A stretch of 31,918 bases of DNA from CAZIOH01 sp964540815 (GTDB taxonomy: Bacteria; Myxococcota_A; Polyangia; Fen-1088). A program made the translations under genes and the position numbers. The notes below the pieces were generated by a model that had not been told where the DNA came from, made no database searches, and saw only the letters and a list, made by a program, of their open reading frames with translations. The DNA is taken from the NCBI GenBank assembly GCA_964540815.1, contig CAZIOH010000078.1:1-31918 (forward strand), given 5' to 3'. Shown in pieces: positions 24,833 through 31,901 of this stretch (position 1 is the stretch's first letter; each line of letters begins with the position of its first letter).

Positions 24833-25882
24833 TCAGCGACCGCGCGGGGGCTTGCTCGGGGCGGGGGCTGGCGGGGTCACGCCGCTGCCCGAGAGCGTCG
24901 GCAAGCGCACGCGTCCTCGCAAGACGGGGCCCTCCAGGGCCTCGAGCAAGGCCTCGGCCTCGCGCAACTCCTCGGGATCGCCCTCCCCGGCCTCGAGGGC
25001 GGCGGCGGCCGCATCGCGTGCCCGGCGCAAGCTCTCGGCGAGGCCCGCCTCCCGGCCGAGCGCCTCGGCGCGACAGCGCGCGAGGCGCTCGGGGAGCGCG
25101 CACAGCGCCGCCGCGCGTGCGGCCCACGCCCAGGCGCGCGCGCCGGTCGGACCGGGCCCGAGCCGGCTGGCCGCGGCCTCGAAGGCCTCGAGCGCCACGC
25201 GCCCCCCCGCGGTGCCCATCGCCAGCGCCACGCGCCCGAGGTCGAACCACGGCCACGGGTTCGGGGGATCGAGGTTGGTCGCGCGGCGAAAGGCCGCCAC
25301 GCTGTCCTCGAGGCGGCCCTGCCGGCGCAGGGCCACGCCGCGCTCGTGCTCCGCCTCGGCCGAGCCGGGATCCGCCCGCAACGCCCGCTCGGCCTGGCGC
25401 AGCGCGATGACGGGCAGGATCTCGCCATCTTCCGGGTCGAAGGCCTCGGCGGCGAACTCGCCGTCCGAGTCGTAAAGGACGCGCTCGTGGGCGATGGCGG
25501 CGTCGAGCCAGCGGGAGAAGTCCGACCCGCACCGCCACCGCTCGCCGCTCGCCGCCGGCGCTCCGGGGGGGTCCGGCTCGGCCCGCAGCCTCACCACGTG
25601 CCCGTCCGTCGCCAGCGCGAAGCGATCGCCGTCCGCGGCCTCGGCGAACACCAGCTCGACCACCGGGCGATCGGGGTTGAGCGCCACGAGCGCCCGCGGA
25701 GCCTCGGACCCCACCCCGGCGAGCAGGATCGCCTCGTGGAACAGGTCCGCTCCATCGAACGATCGCAGGAAGGACGCGTACGCCTCCGGGATCGCCCGAC
25801 CGAGCGCCTGCTCCGCCGCCGCGATCTCCTCCGGGCGCGCCGCCCGGAAGGGGCGCACGAGCCCGGCCGGCAGCCGGGCCAC
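24833..25882 (-). CDS. SUKH (SMI1/KNR4)-TPR protein
   Basis: The 349-residue protein starts with a SUKH-like domain: RPEEIAAAEQALGRAIPEAY followed by SFLRSFDGADLF (about residues 15-50), continuing to about 150 with GERWRCGSDFSRWLDAAI. Tetratricopeptide helices follow (about 160-290), including EAEHERGVALRRQGRLEDSV. The C-terminus is Pro-rich. SUKH domains are best known as immunity proteins against nuclease-type toxins and as general protein-interaction modules; no toxin gene is adjacent here. The GTG at 25882 is uncertain: in-frame residues upstream (PGFFDRFREA) look like the usual start of the domain, so translation may begin near or within the end of the preceding gene. It follows the FHA-CpaF-like gene by 44 bases. 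Confidence 0.8.
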   Translation of the reverse strand: MARLPAGLVRPFRAARPEEIAAAEQALGRAIPEAYASFLRSFDGADLFHEAILLAGVGSEAPRALVALNPDRPVVELVFAEAADGDRFALATDGHVVRLRAEPDPPGAPAASGERWRCGSDFSRWLDAAIAHERVLYDSDGEFAAEAFDPEDGEILPVIALRQAERALRADPGSAEAEHERGVALRRQGRLEDSVAAFRRATNLDPPNPWPWFDLGRVALAMGTAGGRVALEAFEAAASRLGPGPTGARAWAWAARAAALCALPERLARCRAEALGREAGLAESLRRARDAAAAALEAGEGDPEELREAEALLEALEGPVLRGRVRLPTLSGSGVTPPAPAPSKPPRGR

Positions 25883-25926
25883 GGCTTCCCGAAAGCGATC
25901 GAAGAACCCGGGCGCCGCCGAGGGAA

Positions 25927-27798
25927 TCAGTGCGGCCTGACCAGGTGTGCCGGCAGAGCGTCGCTCGCCATCGCGATGGCCTCCCCCAGACGACTCGAGA
26001 CCCCGCGCAGATCCCAGGCCGGCTCGGGATGGCCGAGGTTGCCTCGACGCGCCACCAACGACGACGTGAGCTCGGGGCCATGCCCGACCGGCTCCACCAC
26101 CTCGACCACCCGCACCCGACCGTCGCGATCCATCGCCGCGAACACCACGAGATCGACGGTGCTCGCTACCAGCGGAACGAAGGCCTCCGCCCCCACCACC
26201 CCGACGCTGAACGCCCGCAATCGGACCAGTGCCTCGCTCACCGAGCGCGCCGACACCGCGGCCACGAGGCCGCCTTGCCCACGCGCCGCCGCCAGCAGCA
26301 GGTCCGGCAGATCGCCGCCCTCGGGATCGGCGACGAGCAGGTGATCCGCCCGAAAGGCGGACGCCGCGCGAATCAGCGCGGACGGCTCACCGCCGGGGGC
26401 GAGCTCGATCCAGCCCTGGCGATACCTGGTGCCGGCGCCGATGCTCAGCACCTGGCTCTCGGCGGGGATGGCGCCCGCCATCGCGCCAGCCAGGGCTCCG
26501 AGGGCCGGCCGATCGCCCGCGAGGAGGATGTTCCGCCGGCTGGCCAGCGCCGCCGTCAGGATCCGCTCGACGTCGCCGTGACCCGACACCTCGGCCAGGC
26601 TCAGCTCGGGGACGGTCGACTTCCGGATCGCCGCGCACACCGACAGCGGGGTGATCGGGGGAAACAACGCCGTGACCCGGGTGCCGTCGGGCAGGCGGAC
26701 GTCCACCACGGGATTGTCCGACGGGGGCGGGGGGACCGCGGTGTTGGCGAGCTGCCACACGCGCTCCGCGAGGCTGGTGCCATCCCCGAGGGTGGCGATC
26801 GATTCCCACAGGCCCGTGCGCTCCACCTGCACGGTTCCGGTCGGCGCGATGATGATGGCCGTCACCGCCGCATCGAGCAGCAGCCCGTCGAGGGTGGGGA
26901 AGGCCAGCTGGCCCTCCTCGTCCCCAGGGGCCGGACCGGCGGGGGCGTCGACGACCTCGGAGGGCGACCGAGCGAGGGCGGCGTCCTCCGACCCGGCGGC
27001 TTGGCCCTCCACGGCGCCGACCGCGTCCTCATCCACCGCCGGCGCGGTTCCGAACATGCGCGCGGCGGCGACCTCGTCGTCCTCGCCCACGGTGGCCCCA
27101 GCGCCTGGACCGGCGAACGCCAATCCCCGGCCGGCGCCGTTCTCTTCTCCTCCCGCGTGGCTCTCGCCTTCCGCCGGGCCGTCGGCGTCCTCTCCGACGT
27201 CGTCGGCGGCGTCGGAGGCGACATCCGCCGGAGAGGGTGGCGCCTCGGCGCCCATGTCGAAGCTGTCGCCGAGCAGCGCCGACGTGACGACGGTACGGCG
27301 TGGCGGCGGGGGCGGCGGCGCGAGCGGACGTCCGCGCGAGCTGCCGAGACCCACCAGCCCGGCCGCCGACGCGTCGAGCGCCGCGTCCGCCTCGGATTGC
27401 ACGGCGGCCTCGTTCTCGTAGGGCGCCGCCGCCCCCGACGCGCTGGCCCGCGGGGGCGGGGGGGGCGGGGGCGGACCCCGGCGGGAACCCGAGATCTCCG
27501 CGGCGGCCTCGTTCGGATCGATGACGATCAGGAAATCCCCGACGAAGACCTTGTCGCCCGCCTTGACCGACATCGGCTCGCTGATCCGTCGCCCGTTGAC
27601 GTAGGTGCCGTTGGTGCTCTTGAGATCCGCGATGGCAATCCGGCCGTTGGAGAACGAGAGCTTCGTGTGGCGCTTCGAGATGTTGCCCTTTGGAAGGACG
27701 ATGTCGTTCCCCTGAACGCGGCCGATCGACACTTCATCCTTGTCGAAGGAGAGCGCGCGGGTGTCGCCGCCCTTTTCCGTGATGGTCAACTTGATCAT
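25927..27798 (-). CDS. FHA domain fused to a CpaF/TadA-like pseudo-ATPase
   Basis: The 623-residue protein begins with a canonical FHA domain (1-95: VSIGRVQGND, ISKRHTKL, KSTNGTYVNGRRI). A 200-residue Pro/Ala/Asp/Glu-rich linker follows, then a CpaF/TadA/VirB11-like region (about 305-580). The CpaF N-domain signature is well kept (PVVDVRLPDGTRVTALFPP and IRKS), but the Walker A position (424-440) reads ILLAGDRPALGALAG in place of a GxxGxGKT loop. The Walker B/Asp-box region reads ADHLLVADPEGGD and the His-box GQGGLVAAVSARS, both without the catalytic residues. It therefore cannot be a normal ATPase. The likely role is a phosphothreonine-binding scaffold or regulator of a secretion/pilus machine or of a signalling complex. 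The start has GAGGTG just upstream and follows a small membrane-protein gene by 33 bases. Confidence 0.9.
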   Translation of the reverse strand: MIKLTITEKGGDTRALSFDKDEVSIGRVQGNDIVLPKGNISKRHTKLSFSNGRIAIADLKSTNGTYVNGRRISEPMSVKAGDKVFVGDFLIVIDPNEAAAEISGSRRGPPPPPPPPRASASGAAAPYENEAAVQSEADAALDASAAGLVGLGSSRGRPLAPPPPPPRRTVVTSALLGDSFDMGAEAPPSPADVASDAADDVGEDADGPAEGESHAGGEENGAGRGLAFAGPGAGATVGEDDEVAAARMFGTAPAVDEDAVGAVEGQAAGSEDAALARSPSEVVDAPAGPAPGDEEGQLAFPTLDGLLLDAAVTAIIIAPTGTVQVERTGLWESIATLGDGTSLAERVWQLANTAVPPPPSDNPVVDVRLPDGTRVTALFPPITPLSVCAAIRKSTVPELSLAEVSGHGDVERILTAALASRRNILLAGDRPALGALAGAMAGAIPAESQVLSIGAGTRYRQGWIELAPGGEPSALIRAASAFRADHLLVADPEGGDLPDLLLAAARGQGGLVAAVSARSVSEALVRLRAFSVGVVGAEAFVPLVASTVDLVVFAAMDRDGRVRVVEVVEPVGHGPELTSSLVARRGNLGHPEPAWDLRGVSSRLGEAIAMASDALPAHLVRPH

Positions 27799-27831
27799 GG
27801 CACCTCGTGGCGGGTCGTTGGTCGACGGTGG

Positions 27832-28152
27832 TCAGGATCCGCCGTCCGTGGACGGCGACCTTAACATGCTGGGTGGACTCGGCGCCCTTCCAGCCGCCGT
27901 TCCCGGCGCCGCGACGCCAGCCGGAGGCGCGGGCCGGCTGGCCAGCCCCGTTGCCGTCGCCGTTGCCGTTGCCGTTGCCGGGGCCTCGGCGCGAGGGTCG
28001 GGTGACAGGACGGCCATCAGGTTCGCACCGAAGATGGTGGCCACGCCGAGCAGGGTGAGGGTGATCATTCCGAGGCCCACGACAGTACGGGTTCGAACCG
28101 GCACGCGCGCAGTATACAATTGCCGGACTTTGTCGCGGATGCGTCGGCTCAC
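27832..28152 (-). CDS. Small single-span membrane protein with Ala/Thr/Pro tail
   Basis: The 106-residue protein starts at a GTG with GGAGGGCGAG about ten bases upstream. A basic N-terminus (SRRIRDKVRQL) leads into one hydrophobic helix (about residues 25-48, including GLGMITLTLLGVATIFGANL). The rest is a low-complexity Ala/Thr/Pro segment, with an Ala-Thr run coded by a CCGTTG-type hexamer repeat (27948-27980). Codon third positions are G/C-rich in this frame, supporting reality. The orientation is probably N-in with the tail outside. It lies 33 bases before the FHA pseudo-ATPase gene and probably starts that operon. No family is recognised. Its first codons overlap the start of the divergent exported-protein gene. 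Confidence 0.68.
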   Translation of the reverse strand: MSRRIRDKVRQLYTARVPVRTRTVVGLGMITLTLLGVATIFGANLMAVLSPDPRAEAPATATATATATGLASRPAPPAGVAAPGTAAGRAPSPPSMLRSPSTDGGS

Positions 28153-28840
28153 TTTGTCTCGCCCTCCGGTGCCGTCGATCTGGGGCTGGGCCGCGGCCTC
28201 GGCCCGGCCGAGGGCCGTCGCCTGGTTGCTGCTCGCGCTCGGGGTGGTCGCCCTCGGAGGTGCTGTCCCGGCTTCCACGGCCGTCGCCGCCGAGCACGCG
28301 CACGTCGCGCCCAAGTACTACTTCGAGCTTCGGGGGGTCGAGGCCAGCGCCAACGTTCCGATGGACGGTGGGACCCGTGCGTTCGTCGAGGAGGCGCTCC
28401 GGCAGGAGCTCGCCTCCCGCAGCGAATGGGCGTCGGATGTCGGGGCGACCGGGGGCGCGACCAAGAATCGCCAGGCGCTGTTCTCCGAGCTCGAGCGGCG
28501 CAAGCTGAGTGGCTTCGAGCTCGTGGTCAAGCTGACCTCCCTCAAGAAGGAAGCCAAGCCCCCCGAGGGGGGCGGCAGGCTCAAGCACCTGGTGGTCTCG
28601 GTTCGGCTCGCCCTGCTCGGCACGACCCTGCCCGGCGAGAAGATTGCGTTCGGCGGGGACGGCGAGGCGAGCTACGAGACCGACGTGCCGGGGTCGCGGG
28701 TCGAACCCGAGGCCGAAGCCCTCAGCAAGGACGCGATCCGCGAGGCCCTGAAACAAGCCGTGGACCAGGCGGTGCTCAAGCTGGCGCTCCCCAAATCCGA
28801 GCCACTCAATGAATCCAAGAAGAGACGCAAGAGGTCCTGA
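28139..28840 (+). CDS. Exported protein of unknown function
   Basis: The 233-residue protein has an arginine-containing N-terminus and a hydrophobic segment AVAWLLLALGVVALGGAV, with likely cleavage after AVAA (about residue 52). The mature part begins KYYFELRGVEASANVP and contains a conserved-looking segment near RAFVEEALRQELASR, ending in a Lys/Arg-rich tail (KKRRKRS). This looks like a periplasmic alpha/beta domain, but I do not recognise the family. The ATG at 28139 overlaps the divergent GTG at 28152 by 14 bases; TTG 28154 or GTG 28169 would avoid that. TACAAT (28115-28120, five of six matches) could be a -10 box with a weak -35 (TTCGAA, 28092). The reading frame further upstream to 27740 is antisense to real genes and is not used. 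Confidence 0.75.
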   Translation: MRRLTLSRPPVPSIWGWAAASARPRAVAWLLLALGVVALGGAVPASTAVAAEHAHVAPKYYFELRGVEASANVPMDGGTRAFVEEALRQELASRSEWASDVGATGGATKNRQALFSELERRKLSGFELVVKLTSLKKEAKPPEGGGRLKHLVVSVRLALLGTTLPGEKIAFGGDGEASYETDVPGSRVEPEAEALSKDAIREALKQAVDQAVLKLALPKSEPLNESKKRRKRS

Positions 28841-28884
28841 GTCCCAAGTCCTGCCCTCGGTCGGTGATGCGACACCAGGCCGAG

Positions 28885-28907
28885 CGCCGTCGTGAAGCCC
28901 GACGGCG
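28885..28907 (+). terminator. Hairpin downstream of the exported-protein gene
   Basis: CGCCGTCG (28885-28892) and CGACGGCG (28900-28907) form a perfect 8-bp stem with a 7-base loop, 45 bases after the stop codon and before the next gene at 28927. It looks like a terminator stem but lacks a T-run, so attenuation or RNA protection are alternatives. Confidence 0.45.
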
Positions 28908-28926
28908 AGTCTGACGATCATCGTCC

Positions 28927-29844
28927 ATGTCCATTTCCAACGAGCAACTCTTCTTCCTCCTCGCGGTGCTGGCGTTGTCGCTGGCGCTGGTGCTGGCGCT
29001 GACGGTCCCGCGCTTGCGCCGGTGGTCGACCGCCTCTCGAGGGAACGATCCACGTCGGGAGCCTGGGGACGGGCTCGGCAGGGAACCCCGGGCGAGCGCC
29101 AGACTTCCTGTTCGTCGTCTGCTTCGTCGTCTTTTTCCTCGGCTTCTTGCTCGCCAGCGCGGCCCAGGCTCGGCTGCTGCCGCGGTCGAGCTGGGGGGAG
29201 CGGCTCGATCGGGCATGGCGCTCGTGCCAGAGCACGCCGACGCGGGTGGGCGGCCGCGCGCGCAGGCGGCACCGCTCGATGCCACGCCAACCGCAGGCGG
29301 CCTCGGCTCCGGTCCTGGCCGCGGGCGGGCGTGTCCTGCCTGCCAGCGTCAATATCCGACGGGCTTCCAGTTCTGCCCGGTCGACGCACGGCCGCTCGGC
29401 GAGGCGGGGATGGGCCCGACGGCGCCGGGCCCGGCGCTGAAGCGCCTCCGCTGCGGAGCCTGCCGTCGCCAGTTCCTGGCGGACGACGGTGCCCGCTTCT
29501 GTCCCTTCGATGGCCAGCGGCTGGAATCCGGGCGGGACCCAGGCGACGTCGCGGCCTCGGCCGAGGGCCGGGCGGGCCTCGGCGCGGTCGGGTCCGGGGG
29601 CGCGGTGCGGGTGACCCGCTCGCAGGCGGGGGCGTCCGGACCAGCCAGATTCCACTCGTCCCATTCGTCCCCCGGGCCGACTGGCGCGGATCCCGACGCA
29701 GCAGCCGGCGTCTTCTCGGTCGGACCTCCGCCGGTCCCGGGCAGCAGCGTTCCGACCAAGATCTGCCCCACCTGCTCGGACCGCATCCACACGGGGGCGA
29801 CGCAATGCCCGCGCGACGGCGCCGAGCTCGTGTCCCTGAACTGA
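28927..29844 (+). CDS. Membrane-anchored triple zinc-ribbon protein, frame suspect
   Basis: As read, the protein has 305 residues: a transmembrane helix (about 7-28) and three short zinc ribbons, each C-x2-C-x10-13-C-x2-D. The first is C136/C139/C150; the others are CGACRRQFL...FCPFDG and CPTCSDRI...QCPRDG near the C-terminus. The fourth ligand is Asp in all three. Residues about 33-95 look wrong: codon third positions become AT-rich and the peptide is full of Arg and Leu. Meanwhile the plus-one frame over 29102-29160 is GC3-rich and encodes a strongly hydrophobic helix (FLFVVCFVVFFLGFLL). A pair of compensating frameshifts, the second perhaps at the six-G run near 29195, would restore a two-helix protein. 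No enzyme motif is present; the role is unknown. Confidence 0.7.
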   Translation: MSISNEQLFFLLAVLALSLALVLALTVPRLRRWSTASRGNDPRREPGDGLGREPRASARLPVRRLLRRLFPRLLARQRGPGSAAAAVELGGAARSGMALVPEHADAGGRPRAQAAPLDATPTAGGLGSGPGRGRACPACQRQYPTGFQFCPVDARPLGEAGMGPTAPGPALKRLRCGACRRQFLADDGARFCPFDGQRLESGRDPGDVAASAEGRAGLGAVGSGGAVRVTRSQAGASGPARFHSSHSSPGPTGADPDAAAGVFSVGPPPVPGSSVPTKICPTCSDRIHTGATQCPRDGAELVSLN

Positions 29845-29850
29845 CGCGTG

Positions 29851-30041
29851 ACGCGCCTTCGGGGCTCGCGGAAGGGGCCGGACCGGACGCGCCTTCGGCG
29901 CTCGCGGGAAGGGGCGGACCCCTCCCCGCGGCCCCTCCCGGGGACGGGAGCGCGGGAAGGGGCGGACCCCTCCCCGCGGGCCCCTCCCGGGGACGGGAGC
30001 GCGGGAAGGGGCGGACCCCTCCCCGCGGCCCCTCCCGGGGA
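29851..30041. repeat. GC-rich tandem array with two hairpins per 48-bp unit
   Basis: Three units start at 29904, 29952 and 30001 (period 48 then 49, the last truncated). They are preceded by two 36-bp units sharing ACGCGCCTTCGG (29851 and 29887). Each 48-bp unit can form GGGAAGGGG-CGGA-CCCCTCCC and CTCCCG-GGGA-CGGGAG hairpins. The array occupies the start of the 531-bp space (29845-30375) that contains no gene. It has no spacers, so it is not a CRISPR array. Confidence 0.75.
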
Positions 30042-30084
30042 CGACGAGAGGCGGGCCCGGATCTGCTTTGCTGGCGCTGTCTCC

Positions 30085-30101
30085 GGTTGGCAAAGCCAAC
30101 C
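30085..30101 (+). terminator. Perfect short hairpin in the repeat-rich spacer
   Basis: GGTTGGC and GCCAACC are a perfect 7-bp stem with an AAA loop, 240 bases after the zinc-ribbon gene. An outer GGATC/GATCC pair flanks it. It could end a long 3' untranslated transcript, but there is no T-run. Confidence 0.35.
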
Positions 30102-30195
30102 TCCGATCCACCGCACGAAGCCGAGTGATCTTGGAGGATGGCGCTCCGTCACACGCATGGGCCTTCGGGGCGCGGGCGTTCGTCGAGCCCTCGGG

Positions 30196-30295
30196 NNNNN
30201 NNNNNNNNNNNNNNNNNNNNNNNNNNNNNNNNNNNNNNNNNNNNNNNNNNNNNNNNNNNNNNNNNNNNNNNNNNNNNNNNNNNNNNNNNNNNNNN
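30196..30295. other. 100-N assembly gap flanked by identical 55-bp ends
   Basis: Bases 30141-30195 are identical to 30296-30350, again exactly 55 bp, as at the first gap. This is a placeholder join of contigs overlapping by one k-mer. No gene is broken if the copies are merged, because the next gene starts at 30376. Confidence 0.9.
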
Positions 30296-30362
30296 GCGCT
30301 CCGTCACACGCATGGGCCTTCGGGGCGCGGGCGTTCGTCGAGCCCTCGGGGGGAGAGGCTGG

Positions 30363-30368
30363 TAGAAT
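30363..30368 (+). promoter_or_regulatory. -10-like box for a leaderless glutaredoxin-like gene
   Basis: TAGAAT matches five of six bases of the -10 consensus and ends seven bases before the GTG at 30376, the distance from a -10 box to a transcript start. No good -35 is present. If used, the mRNA would start at or next to the start codon. Confidence 0.35.
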
Positions 30369-30375
30369 CGCGGGC

Positions 30376-31164
30376 GTGACCGCCCCCCAGAGGAACTCCC
30401 GTCAGACCCCACCTCGCCGGCTGCCTGTCCTCCCCTTGTTCTTGCGCCCCTTCCTCGGTTGTCGACTCCTTGGGCTCGTCGCGGTCGGGGTCGCCGCCGG
30501 CCCGGGCTGCCGGCGGTCACTGCCCGAGCGGCCGGCCGTCCCTCCCGTGGTGGGCGAGCTGCAGGTCCTCAAGGAGGGCCGCTTCCTGTTCACCTACGTC
30601 GAGCCGAACGGCACCTTCGCCACCACCGACAAGCCCGAGATCATCCCCGAGGTGGCACGCAAGCTGGTCCGGGTCGTCGACCCGGGCAACACCAGGAACG
30701 CCGAGGCCGAGGAGGTCTACGTGGCGAGCGTCAAGGAGCTGCTGCAGGCCGGGAAGACCCTCGCGAAGCCGCTGCCGCGGGAGGTCTTCGAGACCGCGGC
30801 CATCGCTCAGCTGCCCCCGGGCGCGTCGTCGTTGCGCGGCGCCCACCCGGCGGCAGGGCAAGCCCATGCCCTCGCCCCCGGCGACGCCGGCATCCACTCG
30901 GTGGCCGGCACCCCGGTCGTGACCATCTACGGGACGTCCTGGTGTGGCGCCTGTCGGGCCGCGCGGCAGTACTTCTCCGACAAGAAGATTCCCTTCGCCG
31001 ACAAGGACATCGAGGCCGATCCGGACGCGGCGAGCGAGCTGGCCGAGAAGGCCTCGAGGGCCGGGGTCCCCACCGATCGGGTCCCGGTCCTGGATGTGCG
31101 CGGACGCCTGCTGCTCGGGTTCGATCCCGCGCGGGTCGAGGCGCTGCTGGGAAACCCGACATGA
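30376..31164 (+). CDS. Exported glutaredoxin/thioredoxin-like protein
   Basis: The 262-residue protein has a basic N-terminus and a hydrophobic segment (about 23-40, LLGLVAVGVAAG) ending near PGC, so it is exported and possibly lipidated. An N-terminal domain (about 50-130) has GRFLFTYVEPNGTFATTDKP, reminiscent of small periplasmic DUF4124-like domains. The C-terminal glutaredoxin-like domain (about 182-262) has the redox motif C190-G-A-C193 in YGTSWCGACRAARQYF and the cis-proline P237 in RVPVLDV, the two hallmarks of the fold. It probably acts on thiols or disulphides in the periplasm. The stop overlaps the next start as ATGA, coupling it to a predicted beta-barrel protein. Confidence 0.86.
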   Translation: MTAPQRNSRQTPPRRLPVLPLFLRPFLGCRLLGLVAVGVAAGPGCRRSLPERPAVPPVVGELQVLKEGRFLFTYVEPNGTFATTDKPEIIPEVARKLVRVVDPGNTRNAEAEEVYVASVKELLQAGKTLAKPLPREVFETAAIAQLPPGASSLRGAHPAAGQAHALAPGDAGIHSVAGTPVVTIYGTSWCGACRAARQYFSDKKIPFADKDIEADPDAASELAEKASRAGVPTDRVPVLDVRGRLLLGFDPARVEALLGNPT

Positions 31165-31901
31165 GCCCGATCCCCGCGAGCCCGGGCCAAGGCCGGCAAG
31201 GCGAGATCGCCGGCGCGTCGTCCCCGCGCCGGGCGCGGGGACGACGACGGGCTCCCGCCTCCACGCCCCTCCTCGTGGCGCTGACCTTCGCGGTGGTGGC
31301 AGCCGGGATGTCGAGCTCGGCTCGCGCCCAGACCAAGACCAAGTGGGTCGACCTCTACGGCAGCGTGCTGGTCGGAGGGACCACGGGCGGGGGCACCGCC
31401 CGCGGCGCGCCGGATTTCTTCGACGCGTCCGAGGGCTTCGCCTCCGGGGTCAACCTCGGGGTCCGCCTGTTCGTGGTCGACTTCTCCCTCCGCTTCCTGC
31501 AGATGATCGACAGCCACGGGGCGTCCTCGACCCTGTCGACGGCCCTGCTCGGCTCGAGCCTCGAGATCCCCCTCGTGGGCGGCGGCCAGGACATCGCCGG
31601 TCACCCGCGCCGGGTCGAGGTGGTCCTGCGCCCGGGCCTCGGCGCCGGGTTCGCGCTCGGCACGCCAGCCCCGGTTCATCTCCCCATCGACAACGCCCAG
31701 CTCTCGGCCAAGGGGTTCCTCGTGCAGGGGAGCTGTGGCGTCGAGCGCCTGTTCGGCCCGTACTTCGGCATCGGCGCCACGCTCGAGGGCGGGTACCACT
31801 ACCTCTTTGGCCAGAGCGCCACCCTCAACAGCAGCAGCGATCGTTCGCAGGGCTGGCAGCTGGCCATCTTCACCACGTTCACCGGCCACTTCGGGGTGTG
31901 A
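31161..31901 (+). CDS. Predicted outer-membrane beta-barrel-like protein
   Basis: The 246-residue protein has a signal peptide after an Arg-rich n-region (residues about 35-58, LLVALTFAVVAAG, cleavage after ARA). It continues as alternating strands rich in Gly and aromatics: WVDLYGSVLVGGTTGG, VNLGVRLFVVDFSLRFL, YFGIGATLEGGYHYLFG and a final LAIFTTFTGHFGV. This resembles an eight-stranded OmpA/OmpW-size barrel, although the last residue is Val rather than Phe. The ATG overlaps the glutaredoxin-like gene stop by four bases, so a thiol-redox step may help its maturation; it has only one Cys after the signal peptide, so that link is weak. The family is not recognised. Confidence 0.78.
   Translation: MSPIPASPGQGRQGEIAGASSPRRARGRRRAPASTPLLVALTFAVVAAGMSSSARAQTKTKWVDLYGSVLVGGTTGGGTARGAPDFFDASEGFASGVNLGVRLFVVDFSLRFLQMIDSHGASSTLSTALLGSSLEIPLVGGGQDIAGHPRRVEVVLRPGLGAGFALGTPAPVHLPIDNAQLSAKGFLVQGSCGVERLFGPYFGIGATLEGGYHYLFGQSATLNSSSDRSQGWQLAIFTTFTGHFGV

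Noticed and set aside
27740..28138. N-terminal extension of the exported protein encoded at 28139-28840
   Set aside because: This part is antisense to the FHA gene start and the small membrane-protein gene, and a normal signal peptide begins only after 28139.
29904..30041. CRISPR array
   Set aside because: The units are contiguous, with no unique spacers between repeats and no cas genes in the window.
30138..30375. Coding sequence running through the second N-gap into the glutaredoxin-like gene
   Set aside because: The upstream frame depends on the placeholder Ns and the duplicated 55-bp flank; the GTG at 30376 gives a normal export signal.
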